64,000 nucleotides of DNA, taken from Dipteris shenzhenensis (Eukaryota > Polypodiophyta > Polypodiopsida > Gleicheniales). Below the pieces are notes generated by a model. It worked only from the letters and a program-made list of their open reading frames with translations, had not been told where the DNA came from and ran no database searches. The translations under genes and the position numbers were made by a program. Location of the stretch: the NCBI GenBank assembly GCA_047967505.1, contig CM106539.1; one strand, 5' to 3'. Positions 22,367 to 34,099 of this stretch are shown here, one piece after another (position 1 is the stretch's first letter; each line of letters begins with the position of its first letter).

Positions 22367-23104
22367 CCCCCACTCAAACTAGGCCCTCTAGCTACGGATG
22401 GAAAAACCCTTGGGGAGTACAAGGAAAAAAACCCAAGCCACTATATATATCTATGTGAAAATATATATACAAAGGATGGCCATATGCCATTTTGAATGAT
22501 ACAGTGTAATGCTAGATGACACAATGCAAATTGCATGTGGATAGTACAAGGGCATAAGACAAGCACTTGTCCATAGTACAGTGCAAAGTATAGGCACTAT
22601 GTTTGGTGCATGATACAGTGAAAAGTATGTGTGAAAAATAGAAAATCTTATTGGAAATCTCAACTTGTTTGACATAGTGATGATGCATAATCAGGGCTTG
22701 CGATCTTCAAGTTCGATGTTTGAGCCCTTCATTTGAATAGTAGAGCTTGTTGTCTCCAAGTTCAATCTAGTCAAACCTCCTCAAACCTTTATAATCATGC
22801 CTTCATGTTTTGCACAATTCATCCACATAAAATGACTTATTTCATGCAGTGTATATGAACATAGCAAATATTCAAGTGTTTGTTTCTATTGTACCAAGGA
22901 TGAATGTATGAGCAAATTGCTTCGGTCACTCTAAAGATGAGTATGGAGGGGCAATTTGAGATGTCCACAAAGCCAGGGCTGAAATGTCTCTTGGGTAGTG
23001 TAAGAAAGTCATAGCAACACAATAGGAAGGCCCATAAAGTTCTTGCAAATCAAGAAGCAATAATCCAGAAACACAACGAGCATTCGGGCACAAGTGCCTA
23101 TAGG
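22367..23104. other. No gene seen
   Basis: Follows the polypurine tract of the short LTR. The sequence has no frame with a recognisable motif; 22440-22630 has repeated ACAGTG and GTACAAGG-like words without clear periodicity. Confidence 0.4.
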
Positions 23105-24060
23105 CATATTTGACTTAGTTGATTATGTGATCACAAGCTCACTTGCAAAGTACATCATTTAATACATCAAGATTGAGGAGGAATCTCTTGAGTGAAACCA
23201 TAGACCAGTGCCTATAGGCATAATTGTTAGAAACATGGTGTGTAATTGTGTGTGTGTGTGTGTGTGTAGATGCCAATGGAGATTCATGATCTATGCAACT
23301 AAATAGGATCCATTGCGAACAAAGACCATTTTGGAACACAATAGATTGGGTAGCCACCACGAAGAGAACCCTAAAATGACCCGAAAGAGATGGACCTTTT
23401 GTTGAATCAAGCTGCTACATCATAGCTTGAATATGTTAGAATAGAGCTGGTTTGCATAACAGCTCATACTGATTTGGAAAAAGGCTTCATATATAAAAGT
23501 TGTTGTGCAATTGAGGGGAGCTAGTCTCCTTCTAGTATAGGAAAAATTAGAGAGCAATCCATCACTATTGCATCTCACAACAGAGTACAAGAGTATCATC
23601 ATATTGGATCTCAAAATTCTTAGAATAGTCTTATTCTAGAAAACCGAATGGGTCGATTTGGCAAAACCCATCCTATACAAAAGTCAAGGTGCTACGACAA
23701 AGAAAATCTCCTCTTGGCCATAACTTTTGCATATTGCAGCAAAGTACCATTATGTTGGGTCTATAAATTCTTGTAAAAGACATTTTCTCTCCCTTTTCTG
23801 CAAGTCTATGCGGGCCGATTTAGCAAAAAGTATCATATGTAGGAGTCGATGTGTTTTGAGGGAGATAGCAAGTCGATTTGGCTCGTTCCCGTCTCATCTC
23901 TGTCAAATTCGCTTGTTTTCCTAGAGGTTGCACTAGTATGCACTATGTTTATGAATGGTCTTTGTTCATGACAAATGCTATTTGGTTGCAATGATCGTAA
24001 TTTTTTCATTCTCATCTTTGTGGCAAGTGTCATCTACAATTTCTAGGAGGATTTTTTGGG
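23105..24060 (+). repeat. Host repeat R, copy with empty Copia target
   Basis: Matches 12538-13393, including the GT run (about 23250-23267), and then continues through TAGAGGTTGCACTAGTATGCAC without interruption. In the copies at 13394 and 61596 a Copia LTR starts exactly after this GTTGC. It therefore preserves the pre-insertion site. Confidence 0.8.
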
Positions 24061-24175
24061 GACCTTTCACATTGGGCTTTGACCTAGTAGAAGAGGATAG
24101 CCAAGTCATTTCTCTCTTTATCAAGTTCCCCTGCCTTTCTTAGATGTATCATCGACTCCTTGCCTGGATTGGAGC

Positions 24176-24890
24176 TAGATGTTAATACATAAGGCAGGTG
24201 ACCCCATGGATACTGGGAACTATCACACTAGTCTCATGATTGGCCATAAGCTAGCCAAGATCTATGGATCGATACTAGAGAGGAAGATCAGCAGCCATAC
24301 AGAGGCACATGGGCAACATGCTCTAGGGCAGGCAAGTGTCCAGAGACAACACTCCACACTAGACCACATCTTCACCCTAAGGACTATCATTGAGGAGGCA
24401 AGGTCGAGATGCCAGAGAGTCTATGTTTGTTTTGTAGACTTTCGGAAGGCCTTCGACACTGTCCCGCATTCGCGCATGATCAGGAGACTACAAGATATGC
24501 AGATTCGAGAGGTTCTGATCTGGGGAGTGGTGAGCCTATATGAGTTCGTCAGACTAGGGAGAGTTCATGTCCCAAGAGGCCTATCAGACTAGGTTGAGAG
24601 CACGATCGGGGTAAAGCAGGGATGCCCTCTCTCACTGACTCTCTTCGGGCTCTACATTGATGAGATTACATCTTTCATAGACCGTCTAGGAGGCGAGGGA
24701 GCACCACTAGCTGACTTGATGATACAGATTCTACTATATGCAGATGACATAGACCTCCTATCATCTTCGGCAGAGGGACTACATAGACATCTAGATGCCC
24801 TAGAGGTGTTCTAGAGATAGAGAGAGCTGATGGTTAACCTTGGGAATACCAAGGTCATGATCTTCAACACCTCTTACATATTGCTTCACT
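24176..24890 (+). pseudogene. Non-LTR (LINE) reverse transcriptase remnant
   Basis: An open frame to 24592 and its continuation in frame past stops encode RT blocks: KAGDPMDTGNYHTSLMIGH, FVDFRKAFDTVPHSRM, GVKQGCPLSLTLFGLYID and the catalytic YADD at about 24736-24747. This is the RVT_1 domain of a LINE, without endonuclease or 3' parts. In-frame stops near 24590 and 24810 and mutated positions mark it as dead. It would have made the enzyme for target-primed reverse transcription. Confidence 0.8.
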
Positions 24891-25899
24891 GACATAGCTT
24901 TACATACCAGAGTCAGCCAGTGGAGATTGTGCCCAACTATTGAGTCATTGAACCTATTTGGGATCTATACAGACACTAGCAACAAATAGTAATAATTATT
25001 AGGACAATGTACAATTATACTTCTTGTTTCAAGAACTCAAACTTAGACATCCTCTCATGAAGAATCTCACATGGAAGAATAGCTTAAGCATTGCGATTTC
25101 TAATTGCCAAAATTGATTTGTCATCCATTAAAACAAAAAGAAAACTATATTATATATTCTAGGTTCCTATAATAGAACCGTTTTTCACCAAGAGCAAAAT
25201 TGAATTTATCTAGGGTAAATTGCAATATGTCGAGCGATACAAGATGTTGAACATTAGCCCTTGTCTAAACTTGCACTTTACAAGTGTCAATGATGTTGAT
25301 GACAAAATTCATCAGTAAAAGGAAGCTGACAGTTTGTTTAGTGGGCCATACACTTTGGTAGGAAGGGAGGAGAGGCACCTAGAATGCGAATAACAGGAGC
25401 GGGTAGAGGAAGCAAAGGCAAGCTCAGGCCACGAAAGCTGCACTGAACAGTCAAGTTGAATGTTGGTGTTGGAACTTGGGGGGGTCAAAATCCTTTGAAT
25501 AAGCTTTTTCTACAAGAAAACATGGACCAATTTGGCAAAAAGCATCATATACAAAAGTTTACATGCTGTGAGGGAGGTAGTCCCCTTCTCCTATAGCAAA
25601 AATCAAAGACAAAACCATAACTTATGCGTGTCGTAGCAGAATACCATCATGATAAGTCTTTAAAATTTTGGAATGAGCTTGGTCTAGAAGGCAACATGGG
25701 CCAATTTGGAAAAAATCATCATACACAAAGCTAGCATTCTTCAAAATTTATTGAACTTCTAGTCTAGCTTTGATACCATGTTGGAAGAAGAGGGAGAGAA
25801 TACGGTTTTTTTTTAAACATTGTTTTTTCAAAAAAGTATTTAAAATCATATTTAATTCTATAAATCTTGAATTAATTCTTAAAAAAAGTTATTTCTTAT
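24891..25899. other. No gene seen; repeat-R units and a possible LTR start
   Basis: 24891-25480 has no recognisable feature. 25490-25740 holds diverged ~190-bp units (CAATTTGGCAAAAAGCATCATA twice). From 25768 a primer-site-like TTTGATACCA is followed by TGTTGGAAGAAGAGG, perhaps a 5' LTR on the minus strand. Confidence 0.45.
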
Positions 25900-26640
25900 C
25901 AGGTCAAATAAAACCTGAAAACCTGCTACCTTTGATAAGGGACTTTACAAATCTTATATGGGATATGACCAAATCATGTAACGGACATGTGAACTTCTCT
26001 ATGGGACTTCAAATCCCTTGTGGGACATTGATAGAGTCTCATAAGGTACCCCAAAACTCCTATGTGGTACTTCAAATCCCATGATGGATCCCGAACTCCT
26101 ATATGTGACTTTCAATCCCTTGTAGGATAGGGATCACATCTCATACAAAACTCCAAAACTCCTATGTGGGACTTCAAATCCCATAAGGGACCCTAAAACT
26201 CCTATGTGGGACTTCAAATTCCATAAGGAACCTCCGAATCCCTATACATGACTTGAAATATCATGTTTCAAAATTCATCTTTAATCTCTCCCAAAGTGGA
26301 CTTATAAACTTGTTATACGTGGGAATTTAATTTAAATATGATGTTTAGGAATTCAAAGATTCCATATGGGAAACTAATCCACTCTTAAATGGGAGTACCA
26401 AACTCATATATGGGACTTCAAATGTCATGCTCAACAAGATTCCAAATAACTTAAAATGTCCCACTTGGAATCTCAAATATTCCATGTCGGATATTGATTC
26501 ACTCCCAAAGTGGACTTCTAAACTTCTATGTGGGAATTTAAATTGATGTTTAGTACTTCCAAGATTCTATGTGGGATAGTGATCCACTCGTGTATGGGAA
26601 CTTGTATTCTATGCCTCGCACATCGTGATGTGTATACATG
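25900..26640. repeat. Degenerate minisatellite, ~40-45 bp units
   Basis: Repeated words ACTCCTATGTGGGACTTCAA, ATCCCATAAGGGACC and close variants follow each other with irregular spacing, clearest at 25990-26250 and fading to 26620. No gene seen. The unit is not shared with other parts of the window. Confidence 0.65.
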
Positions 26641-26746
26641 TGGCTGATGTGGCACCATGCATGGTCATGATGTGGCAATATAGTCTCTTCCATGACATGA
26701 AAAGGTGATGTGGCATGATGAGTTGGCATTCATGAGGTGGTAGATT
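26641..26746. repeat. TGTGGCATGATG-type degenerate repeat at an insertion site
   Basis: Words like GATGTGGCA and CATGATG recur before the left end of element D and resume after its right end at 34100-34350. This shows that D inserted into one continuous low-complexity tract, with ATT duplicated. Confidence 0.65.
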
Positions 26747-27025
26747 CACAACAAGACAAAGCACCCATAGACGCACGCACAGACGCGTTTACTGAACTAA
26801 ATAAAAAACTTACGGGCGCGTCTATTTGCGCGTCTATTTTCGCGTCTGGAGACCCGCATCTAATTGCGCGTCTATATATCAGACACACGCGCGTATAGAC
26901 GCGCACTTAGACGCATAAATATATGCGCTTATAAATGCATTTATAGATGCAAATATAGATGCAAGTCGAACAGACAGACGCGTATATAGACACGTTTTTA
27001 AACGCACTGATAGACGCGCTTTTTT
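26747..27025. repeat. Left terminal repeat and subterminal array, element D
   Basis: After the end come repeated GCGTCTA, TAGACGCG and AATAGATGC words up to about 27020, then a poly-T run. It mirrors the right end. Candidate protein-binding array by analogy with En/Spm. Confidence 0.85.
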
Positions 27026-27337
27026 TTTTTTTTTTTTTTAAACAGAATGTTGTGTATGTTGTGTATGCTATATAGTTACAAGAATCCCATATCCACATTG
27101 TGTAATTCAATTCTTATAGCCAACCGCATTTTAATTACAATTCCAAATAAAACATTACAACTCCAAAACGCAATAAAATTGAAAGCTCAAAAAGTGCTTG
27201 TATATACATATAGCACGAAGCTAAGCCACGTCATGTGGCTTCAAGTACAAAAAATAAGAGGAGTGTATATACAAGAGGCACAAAGCCAAGCCAGTGGCTT
27301 TAAGTACAAAAAAGAGTAGCTAGCACTACTTGTATGA

Positions 27338-28742
27338 CTAATCTATGTTCTCCAGGTCCTCGCTCCCTTCCACGCTCCCTTCTGTGCTCCCTTCTGCGCC
27401 TCCTTCCTCCTCTTCCTCATCGTCTTGTGCATGGGCCTGTAAACAAGGGACAACATATATCAATGTATGAAAAATCAAATCTTTACTTATAATTTTGGCA
27501 TTATTTAATTACTTTCAAATACCTCGGGGGCCGCTCCAGTAGCCCGGGTATACTGCTCCTCAATAATCAACCCGTCATCATATAAGTGCCTCCATGTATC
27601 TCCTCTACGATGGTGGCGGTGGTAGGCTGTCTCCACAGGAGTAGGGTATCTGCCCACGATCTCAAGCTGCATGACGACACACTTTGCAGAGGGATTAGTA
27701 CAAAGAAACAACCTCCTAATAAACTACATAAGCAATATAATTTGAGATCAATACTTAGAAATTGGGCCTCCCATGATTCAACACCCCCTGCTCCAAAATG
27801 TGCGCTTCCATATTCCTCCATCTGGATCCTCCGTGCCTCCACGTGCTGCAGAATGGGGTCCTCCCTCGCTGACTTCATTGCCTTCTTCCACTCACGCTTG
27901 TGAGCGGTGTGGGGTGGGCCCCTTGGTGGTTGACCTGCCTCAAGCCTGGCAAGCTCCGCTAGTGCCTGCCTCTTAAGCGAAGATCTTTTATTGCCAAGTA
28001 TCGTAACAATATTTGACTTGGCCCATTTATCTGTGAACTGGCGATTGGGGGGGTTAGGATACCTAGAGCGAACAGCAGCGAGGGTCTCATCAGCCAACCT
28101 CTTTGGGTGGTCTTTGTAGTGGATAAAGCAATCTCTGTAATTGTTAGCAATTACAGAGCGCATGAAGGCCATGATGTCCTTCCCCCGCGCATCCATCAAG
28201 ATGCCTCCTTTGTGAGTGATGTCATAATAAATCGTACCATCACCCGGAGGCACATCTAAATCATCTGAATCATCATCCTCCCCACCACCACATGGCCCAA
28301 AGCACTGTGCCATGCATCCCCCACCGCTCTCCATGCTACTACGCATGCTACCCTGTCGTGTCGATCTCGTACGTTGGCCACTCGTAGCTGGAGACTGCAC
28401 GGGACTACACTGACGGCTCTGCGAGACAGAAGGACCTCCTGACGGCATGGGGGAAGGGGCATAAGATGGGATGGTAGAAGGGACATAAGACGGCATGGGG
28501 GAAGGGGCATAAGACGGTATGGGGGAAGGGGCATAAGAGGGCTGTGCTGACTCCGCTGGGGTGATCTCAGGCGGTGTGGGGTGGTTTGGAGTCTGTAGTG
28601 CTGACTCCTGGGGAGTGTTTAGAGTACCCATCATATACCCGTATAACTCCGCAGGACTAGGAGGGTGCCCTAAGAGGTTTTATAAGTCCTTCCAAATAGA
28701 TTCCCGGGGATCAGGTGAGCTCGAAGCACTTCTTGGCCACAT
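27338..28742 (-). pseudogene. Ptta/En/Spm (TNPA-like) protein, family 2 copy D
   Basis: Exons on the minus strand: 28742 to about 27758, 27666-27523 and 27436-27338. The N-terminus (MWPRSASSSPDP) is followed by Pro/Ser repeats of PSYAPSPMPSY type. The conserved part has ITHKGGILMDARGKDIMAF, YPNPPNRQFTDKW and GSAHFGAGGVESWEAQF, matching the family 1 motif GTSHFGAGG. Exon 2 has GRYPTPVETAYHRHHRRGDT; the tail is acidic (DDEEEEEG). Damage: a nonsense codon at 28680-28682 (copies B keep Tyr) and loss of the GT donor after exon 1 (CTAAGT where B has GTAAGT). Likely role of the intact gene: binding the TAGACGCG arrays. Confidence 0.78.
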
Positions 28743-28819
28743 GTTGAACTGGAAAAAAGGAAAAAAATCTATTACTGATGAGCTAAGAAGAAAGGGGAAG
28801 GGAAGACATGCTTACTGTC

Positions 28820-29065
28820 AGAGCGCGTCTATAGACGCGTCTGATTTGCGCATCTATAAACGCGTCTAACAGAGCGTCTAACCGAGCATCTAACAGAGCG
28901 TCTAACCGAGCGTTTAACAGAGCATCTAATAGAGCGTCTAACAGAGCATCTATCGATGCATCTGTCTGTGTCTGCAAACAGGCTAGATGTGCATTTAGAC
29001 GTGCCTGTACATGCGCTTTTAGACGCGCTCTGAGACGCGCCTATAGACACGCTCCGATAGACGGG
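28820..29065. repeat. Central TAGACGCG array, Ptta side (element D)
   Basis: About a dozen GAGCGTCTAACA, GCATCTA and GACGCG words upstream of the Ptta-like start, in the region between the divergent genes. The same words as the ends, so the presumed binding protein could act on the promoter as well as the termini. Confidence 0.8.
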
Positions 29066-29454
29066 ATTTCTAAAAAGTAGAAAAGGACATTGCGCCCGAC
29101 ACACAAACGTGACACTGATACCCAGATCATGCGCTTCTTGGATACGAGAAAGTAGAAATCTAAAGAGAGCAAACTTCCAAATAAGATCAACTGCAAAAAG
29201 ACTTACTTGGATAGAGGTATGGAAGGTTCTTCTTTCTTTTTCAAAGTTGCTTCTCCTCCTTGTTCGTCCTCCTCTCCTTTAAGCTTAGAAGTAAGTGTGG
29301 GTGCCTTCCTCTTAAGTGTAAGCTTGGAACTAAGTATGGGAGCCTTCCTCTTAAGCGTCGAAACTATGGATCTGCTAATAAGGAAGGAAGCAAGCCATGC
29401 GAAGTATAAGTAATGTGAAGAAAAGCAAAGCGAGCGCGCTAAAAAGCAGGTTTA

Positions 29455-29578
29455 AAGGCCGATCTATAATCGCGTCTAATAGCGCGTCTATAGGCGCGTC
29501 TAAATACACAGAGTAGACGCGCGTTTAGACGCGATTTTAGACATGCTTTTAGACGCGCCTTTAGACGTGCCACAGAGT
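29455..29578. repeat. Central TAGACGCG array, TNP2 side (element D)
   Basis: A second cluster of GCGTCTA/TAGACGCG words ends about 50 bases before the TNP2 start codon at 29631. Between the two central clusters (29066-29454) the sequence holds duplicated AAGCTTAGAAGTAAGTGTGGG-like pieces and no gene I recognise. Confidence 0.75.
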
Positions 29579-29630
29579 TTAAATTAAACATTTGAAGAAG
29601 AGCAAATTTGGTGGGTTGTTTGTTTGTAGG

Positions 29631-32600
29631 ATGTCTTCATCTTCAACAAGTAGCTCCAGTGAGGATGAATCCCTCCGTATTCACCATCGCAAAATGTGGT
29701 TGGAGCAAAACATCAAATGTCTGTGTGATCGATGTCGAGGAAACATGTATCGTGCACGCAGGATTACACTGAATCATATCTCAAAGTATGGAGAATGGGA
29801 TGTGACCGTAAATAGGGTAAGGGTTTGTAAGTTAAGGTCGATTGAGATACCTATGGGTGTTCATATGTTTGAGTTATGATCCCGTTTTAATTGATACAGG
29901 ATGCAGTGCCACACCCGCATATGTTACCCTATGCTCGTCGTGAGGAGGCGAAGCGTCGGCGATATGAGGTGGGATCTTCAAGAGGGACCGTTACGGATGC
30001 ATGGAGTGATGGTGATAGTAGTCCTCCGCCATTTACCTCATGAAGCCGTGGAGGAGGAGGTGTTTGATGATATGGTGCAGGATTTATATGTCCATCAAGG
30101 GAGGGATAATAGCATGGAGCAGGATGATCTTTTTACTGCAGCATCGACTCCACTGTTTGTGGGGTGCACATTCTCTGTTCTACATGCCTCCCTTGAGTTA
30201 TACCTATGGGTGTTCATATGTTTGAGTTTTGATCCCGTTTTAATTTGATACAGGATGCAGTGCCACACCCGCATATGTTACCCTATGCTCGCCGTGAGGA
30301 GGCGAAGCGTCGGCGATATGAGGTGGGATCTTCAAGAGGGACCGTTACGGATGCATGGAGTGATGGTGATAGTAGCCCTCCGCCATTACCTCATGAAGCC
30401 GTGGAGGAGGAGGTGTTTGATGATATGGTGCAGAATTTATATGTTCACCAAGGGAGGGATAATAGCATGGAGCAGGATGATCTTTTTACTGCAGCATCGA
30501 CTCCACTGTTTGAGGGGTGCACATTCTCTGTTCTACGTGCCTCCCTTGAGTTACTAAACTTGCAAACCATCTATGGATGGAGCAATGCAAGTTTGAATGC
30601 ATTACTCAAGTAAGCTTTAAAGTCGATTTTGCAAACATGGTGAATTATGCTACTGGGTCAATTACTCAAATGCTTTTCCTCATTTATGGTCTTCACGTGC
30701 AGGCTATTGTGTAAAATGCTTCCAAGGGAGAATAAACTACCGACCTCAAGAGATATGGCAAGGCAACATGTGACCTCTCTTGGAGGATTAGATTACAAGC
30801 GCATCCATGCATGTGTCAACGATTGCGTTTTGTTTCGTGGACTACATAAGGATGCAAGAGAGTGTCCTACTTGTGGAGAGGCAAGATATAGAGCAGATCT
30901 CAAAACCTTGGACGTGCCTCGTAAGGTATTGTGACATTTTCCCATAATCCCTCGCATCCAACATATGTTCAAGTGCAAATCTATTGCAGACCTCATGTCA
31001 TGGCATTCCTCCCATCGAACCGATGGCAAGTGGAAAACTCCCGCGGACTCTCCTGCGTGGAATCATATTGAAGACACATGGCCAAGCTTCAAGGAAGAAC
31101 CTAGGAGCTTGAGACTTGGATTGGGTATGGACGGTGTGAACCCATTTGGTCTCAAAAGCACGTCTTATAGTGTATGGCCAGTGGTATTGGTGAATTACAA
31201 TCTTCCACCCTCTATGGCTATTAAGAAAGGACATGTCATGCTGTCCCTTCTAATTGCAGGGAAACATAAAGTAAAAAACGCTGATGTTTATTTGGAGCCT
31301 TTGATTGATGAGCTAGAGATACTTTGGAGAGGTATTGAGGTGCATGATGTGAGCAGGCCTCCCTCGTCACGAGACTTCAACTGCAAAGCAGTCTTGATGT
31401 GGACGATGCATGACTTCCCAGGCTATGGCGAGTGTTCAGGTCAGCATTGCATTTTTAATTATGAATAGGCAAAGGATGTGGCACCCTAAACCCACCTTCC
31501 ACTCTTAATTGCATCTATTGTTCAGGTCTCACTACATCGGGTTACCATGCATGTCCTGTTTGTGGTCCTTCGCTAGTTGCCTCACGGGAAGACGCATGGA
31601 ATAAGGTCATCTATGAGAATCACCATCGATTTCTCCCACCTGATCATCCTAGATATGTTGCCCCTTGGAATGAAGTCCTCCCACAATCACTCACCGCGGG
31701 AGATTGGATGAGAATTTGGGACGGTTCCATGACTCCTCCACCACTTGGCATGAGCCGGTAAGGGTTTGTAACTATTGGCTGGAAGTAAAGATTGGCTATA
31801 TTGGCTGAAAGTAAAGATTGCACGCTAACACTTTATTTTGTTTAGATACTCCATCTTTTATCGTTTACCATATTGGTCCCACCTCAAGATCAATCACCTG
31901 CTTGATCCCATGCATACCTTCAAGAATGTGGCATCTACCATTTGGGAGCATTTGAATGGGACACGAGATTCGGCAGGCATAAGGGAGGATCTACGTACCA
32001 CAGGGAGGATGCATGAAGCTTGGCCTCAAGAGAGACCAAATGGGCGTGTTTTTTTACCTCGTGCACCGTGGATGTTATCAAAGCTAGAGATGGCGACGGT
32101 GAAGCGCGCTATTACTACAATTCGTACTCCCACTGAATGCATGAGGTGTTTGAAGGGAGCCTTTACAAAGAGCAATAAAAGAGGTGTAGTGCAATTATAT
32201 GGCTTGAAATCTCATGATTGGCACAAGATGCTCCAAGTAAGTATTTTATGTGCATAATATCTTTTTCCTTTCAAATTTGTGAGTGAATAGCTATAAGCGA
32301 CTAATCAACCACCTCCTCGCGGGTTTAGTTCATACTACCTACTAGCATTTCACGTAGTGCATCGAAGGACGTGAAAGATTGTATTTACAAGATGGGCGAG
32401 CTTGTGAGGTACTTTACATGATACAAAATATGATGCGTATCAATGCTTCGTGCAAGTTTGAATGCATATTGCTAATATGCTGTACTTTTTCATTTCTAGG
32501 TATGTGAGCTCAAAGGAAATAGATCCCACCACGCTTGAAAATGCTCGAGTTATGTCAGTGGAGGCGGTTTGTTTAGTGGAGGAGACATTTCCAAGTTCTA

Positions 32601-33973
32601 TTCTCACAAGCCAACTACATCTCATAGTGCATTTGGTGGATGAGATTGCTCTATGCAGTACTATACATGCAGGATGGTTGTTCTTCCTGGAGCGCTTCAT
32701 GAAGACCTTGAAGGGCTTCGTGAGACAAAATGCAAGACCCGAAGGTAGCATGGCCGGGGGTTGGTTGGTACAAGAGTCACTTGTATATATTTTTGAGTTT
32801 CTTGTTGATGTGGATAGCTCTCTCCCACGACTATGGAGAGATGATGAAGACCTAAGGATGACCTCTATTGTGCCTCAAGGGAAAGGATGCAACAAAATAA
32901 TAGACACAGAGTTGCATTATAGTATCAACCTCTTTTGCGTGCTTAATAGTGATGTGATGAAAAGATGGGTGACAAGATACGAGGATGCAAAGGCAAGAAG
33001 ACAAGAAGAAAGGGCCCTCTTTCGTACACACCACGGATCTCGTGTGCCATACCCTCAGTATCTAAGAGCACTTCCAAAGGATATTCATGTGGATTGGCTA
33101 CTTGATGAAATCGAGAACGCAGAGAAAGACGAGGGGATGCATATCACAATGGAAGAATGGGAGTATGCTAGGGGATGCATGAGCAAGGTCGGTATATAGA
33201 ATGTTATGCATAAGTTAGGACCTTTCCATAATTTAGATTGCTTATTTAATTGATTTTTTCTTGGTGTAGTGCACTATGTTCAATGCTATATGGTGTGAGG
33301 GCAAGCATTTTCGAACACAACGGATCAAACACCATGCAAGTGGCTTTGTAACTATTGACTCCACAAAGTTTTGGCAAAGTAGGAAGGACACACTAGTACT
33401 ACCGCAACAATGTGAATAGGTACTGTGCACACATATAAAAATACAAGCTTTTAAATATTTGATGCAAAAAAAGTAACATGATTGTATTTGTATTTGAACT
33501 AGGTTGTCTATCAACCAATGGTGGATGATAATAGATGGTGGCATGTCATACCTATTATGCCACGTTCCAAAGTGATGTACAATACATTTACTAATATGGA
33601 GCGTATGGAGGATGATCATGGCCATGGACGTGATGATGACCGTGATACGAGAGAGGAGGATGATCATGAGATAGGAGATACAGATATTGAGGCCATTACC
33701 CGTGAGGACGAGCCTACCATTCGAGATGCTGATTTCGATGAGCACATGAGTGGCACAAGTAGTAGTGGGTTGAATGTATTTGTAGATCTAAACACTTCTT
33801 CGGATTTTGAAGTAGATAGTTTGGCAAGGGTTGATCTCATTGAGGATGAGATTGAACCGTCTAAATGTGCATCTGATTCTCAGTGTAAACGCGCAAATAA
33901 ATGCACTAATACACGTGCAAATAGACATGCTAATAAATGCGATGTTAGACGGGCCCGTATTTTCTCAGGTTAG
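29631..33973 (+). pseudogene. TNP2-like CACTA transposase, family 2 copy D
   Basis: Exon 1 (29631-29816) starts MSSSSTSSSSEDES and has a CLCDRCRGNMYRARRITLNH segment like the transposase-associated N-terminal domain. Exon 2 is present twice (29900 onward and 30254-30609). Exon 3 starts at 30703 with Transposase_21; then GYHACPVCG, the LPYWSHLKINHLLDPMH exon, DUF4218-like and DUF4216-like parts follow. Damage: a base inserted in the first exon 2 copy, stop TGA (from CGA) at 30932-30934, a deletion of about 185 bases in exon 8 near 33326, and loss of the normal stop, so the last frame runs into the subterminal repeats to 33973. Family role: DDE transposase. Confidence 0.85.
29847..30552 (+). 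repeat. Tandem duplication of TNP2 exon 2, 353-bp period
   Basis: ATACCTATGGGTGTTCAT starts at 29847 and again at 30200, and the two units are nearly identical through CCCTTGAGTT. Each carries the acceptor and coding sequence of exon 2. Elements B and C have one copy, so this is private to D. The first copy contains an extra T (CCATTTACC) that shifts its frame. Confidence 0.9.
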
Positions 33974-34099
33974 ACGCGCACGTAAACGCGGTAATTTACG
34001 GGCAAATAGACGAGCTTTTAGATGCGCCTGTAATTCCTCTACTAAAGCAATGCCTATAGATGCGACCAAGCGCGTCTATAGTTGCTTTGTGTTGTTGTG
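33863..34099. repeat. Right subterminal array and terminal repeat, element D
   Basis: TAGACGCG, GCAAATAGAC and GCGTCTATAGTTGC words up to the end GTTGTTGTG. It directly abuts the TNP2 coding sequence because the usual 3' untranslated stretch (compare 10212-10370) is deleted. Confidence 0.85.

Larger units (their letters stand above)
26747..34099 (+). mobile_element. Family 2 CACTA-like element D, complete, 7.35 kb, TSD ATT
   Basis: The left end CACAACAAGACAAAGC and right end (minus strand) CACAACAACACAAAGC are imperfect inverted repeats flanked by ATT at 26744-26746 and 34100-34102. Inside are a leftward Ptta-like gene (27338-28742), a rightward TNP2-like gene (29631-33973), and TAGACGCG arrays at both ends and centrally. 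This is the reference copy for the family. Both genes carry disabling mutations, so it is not autonomous. Confidence 0.92.

Noticed and set aside
28829-29104. Open frames with repeated ASIDALLDALLDALLNA-like residues
   Set aside because: Translation of the GCGTCTA subterminal/central array, not a protein.
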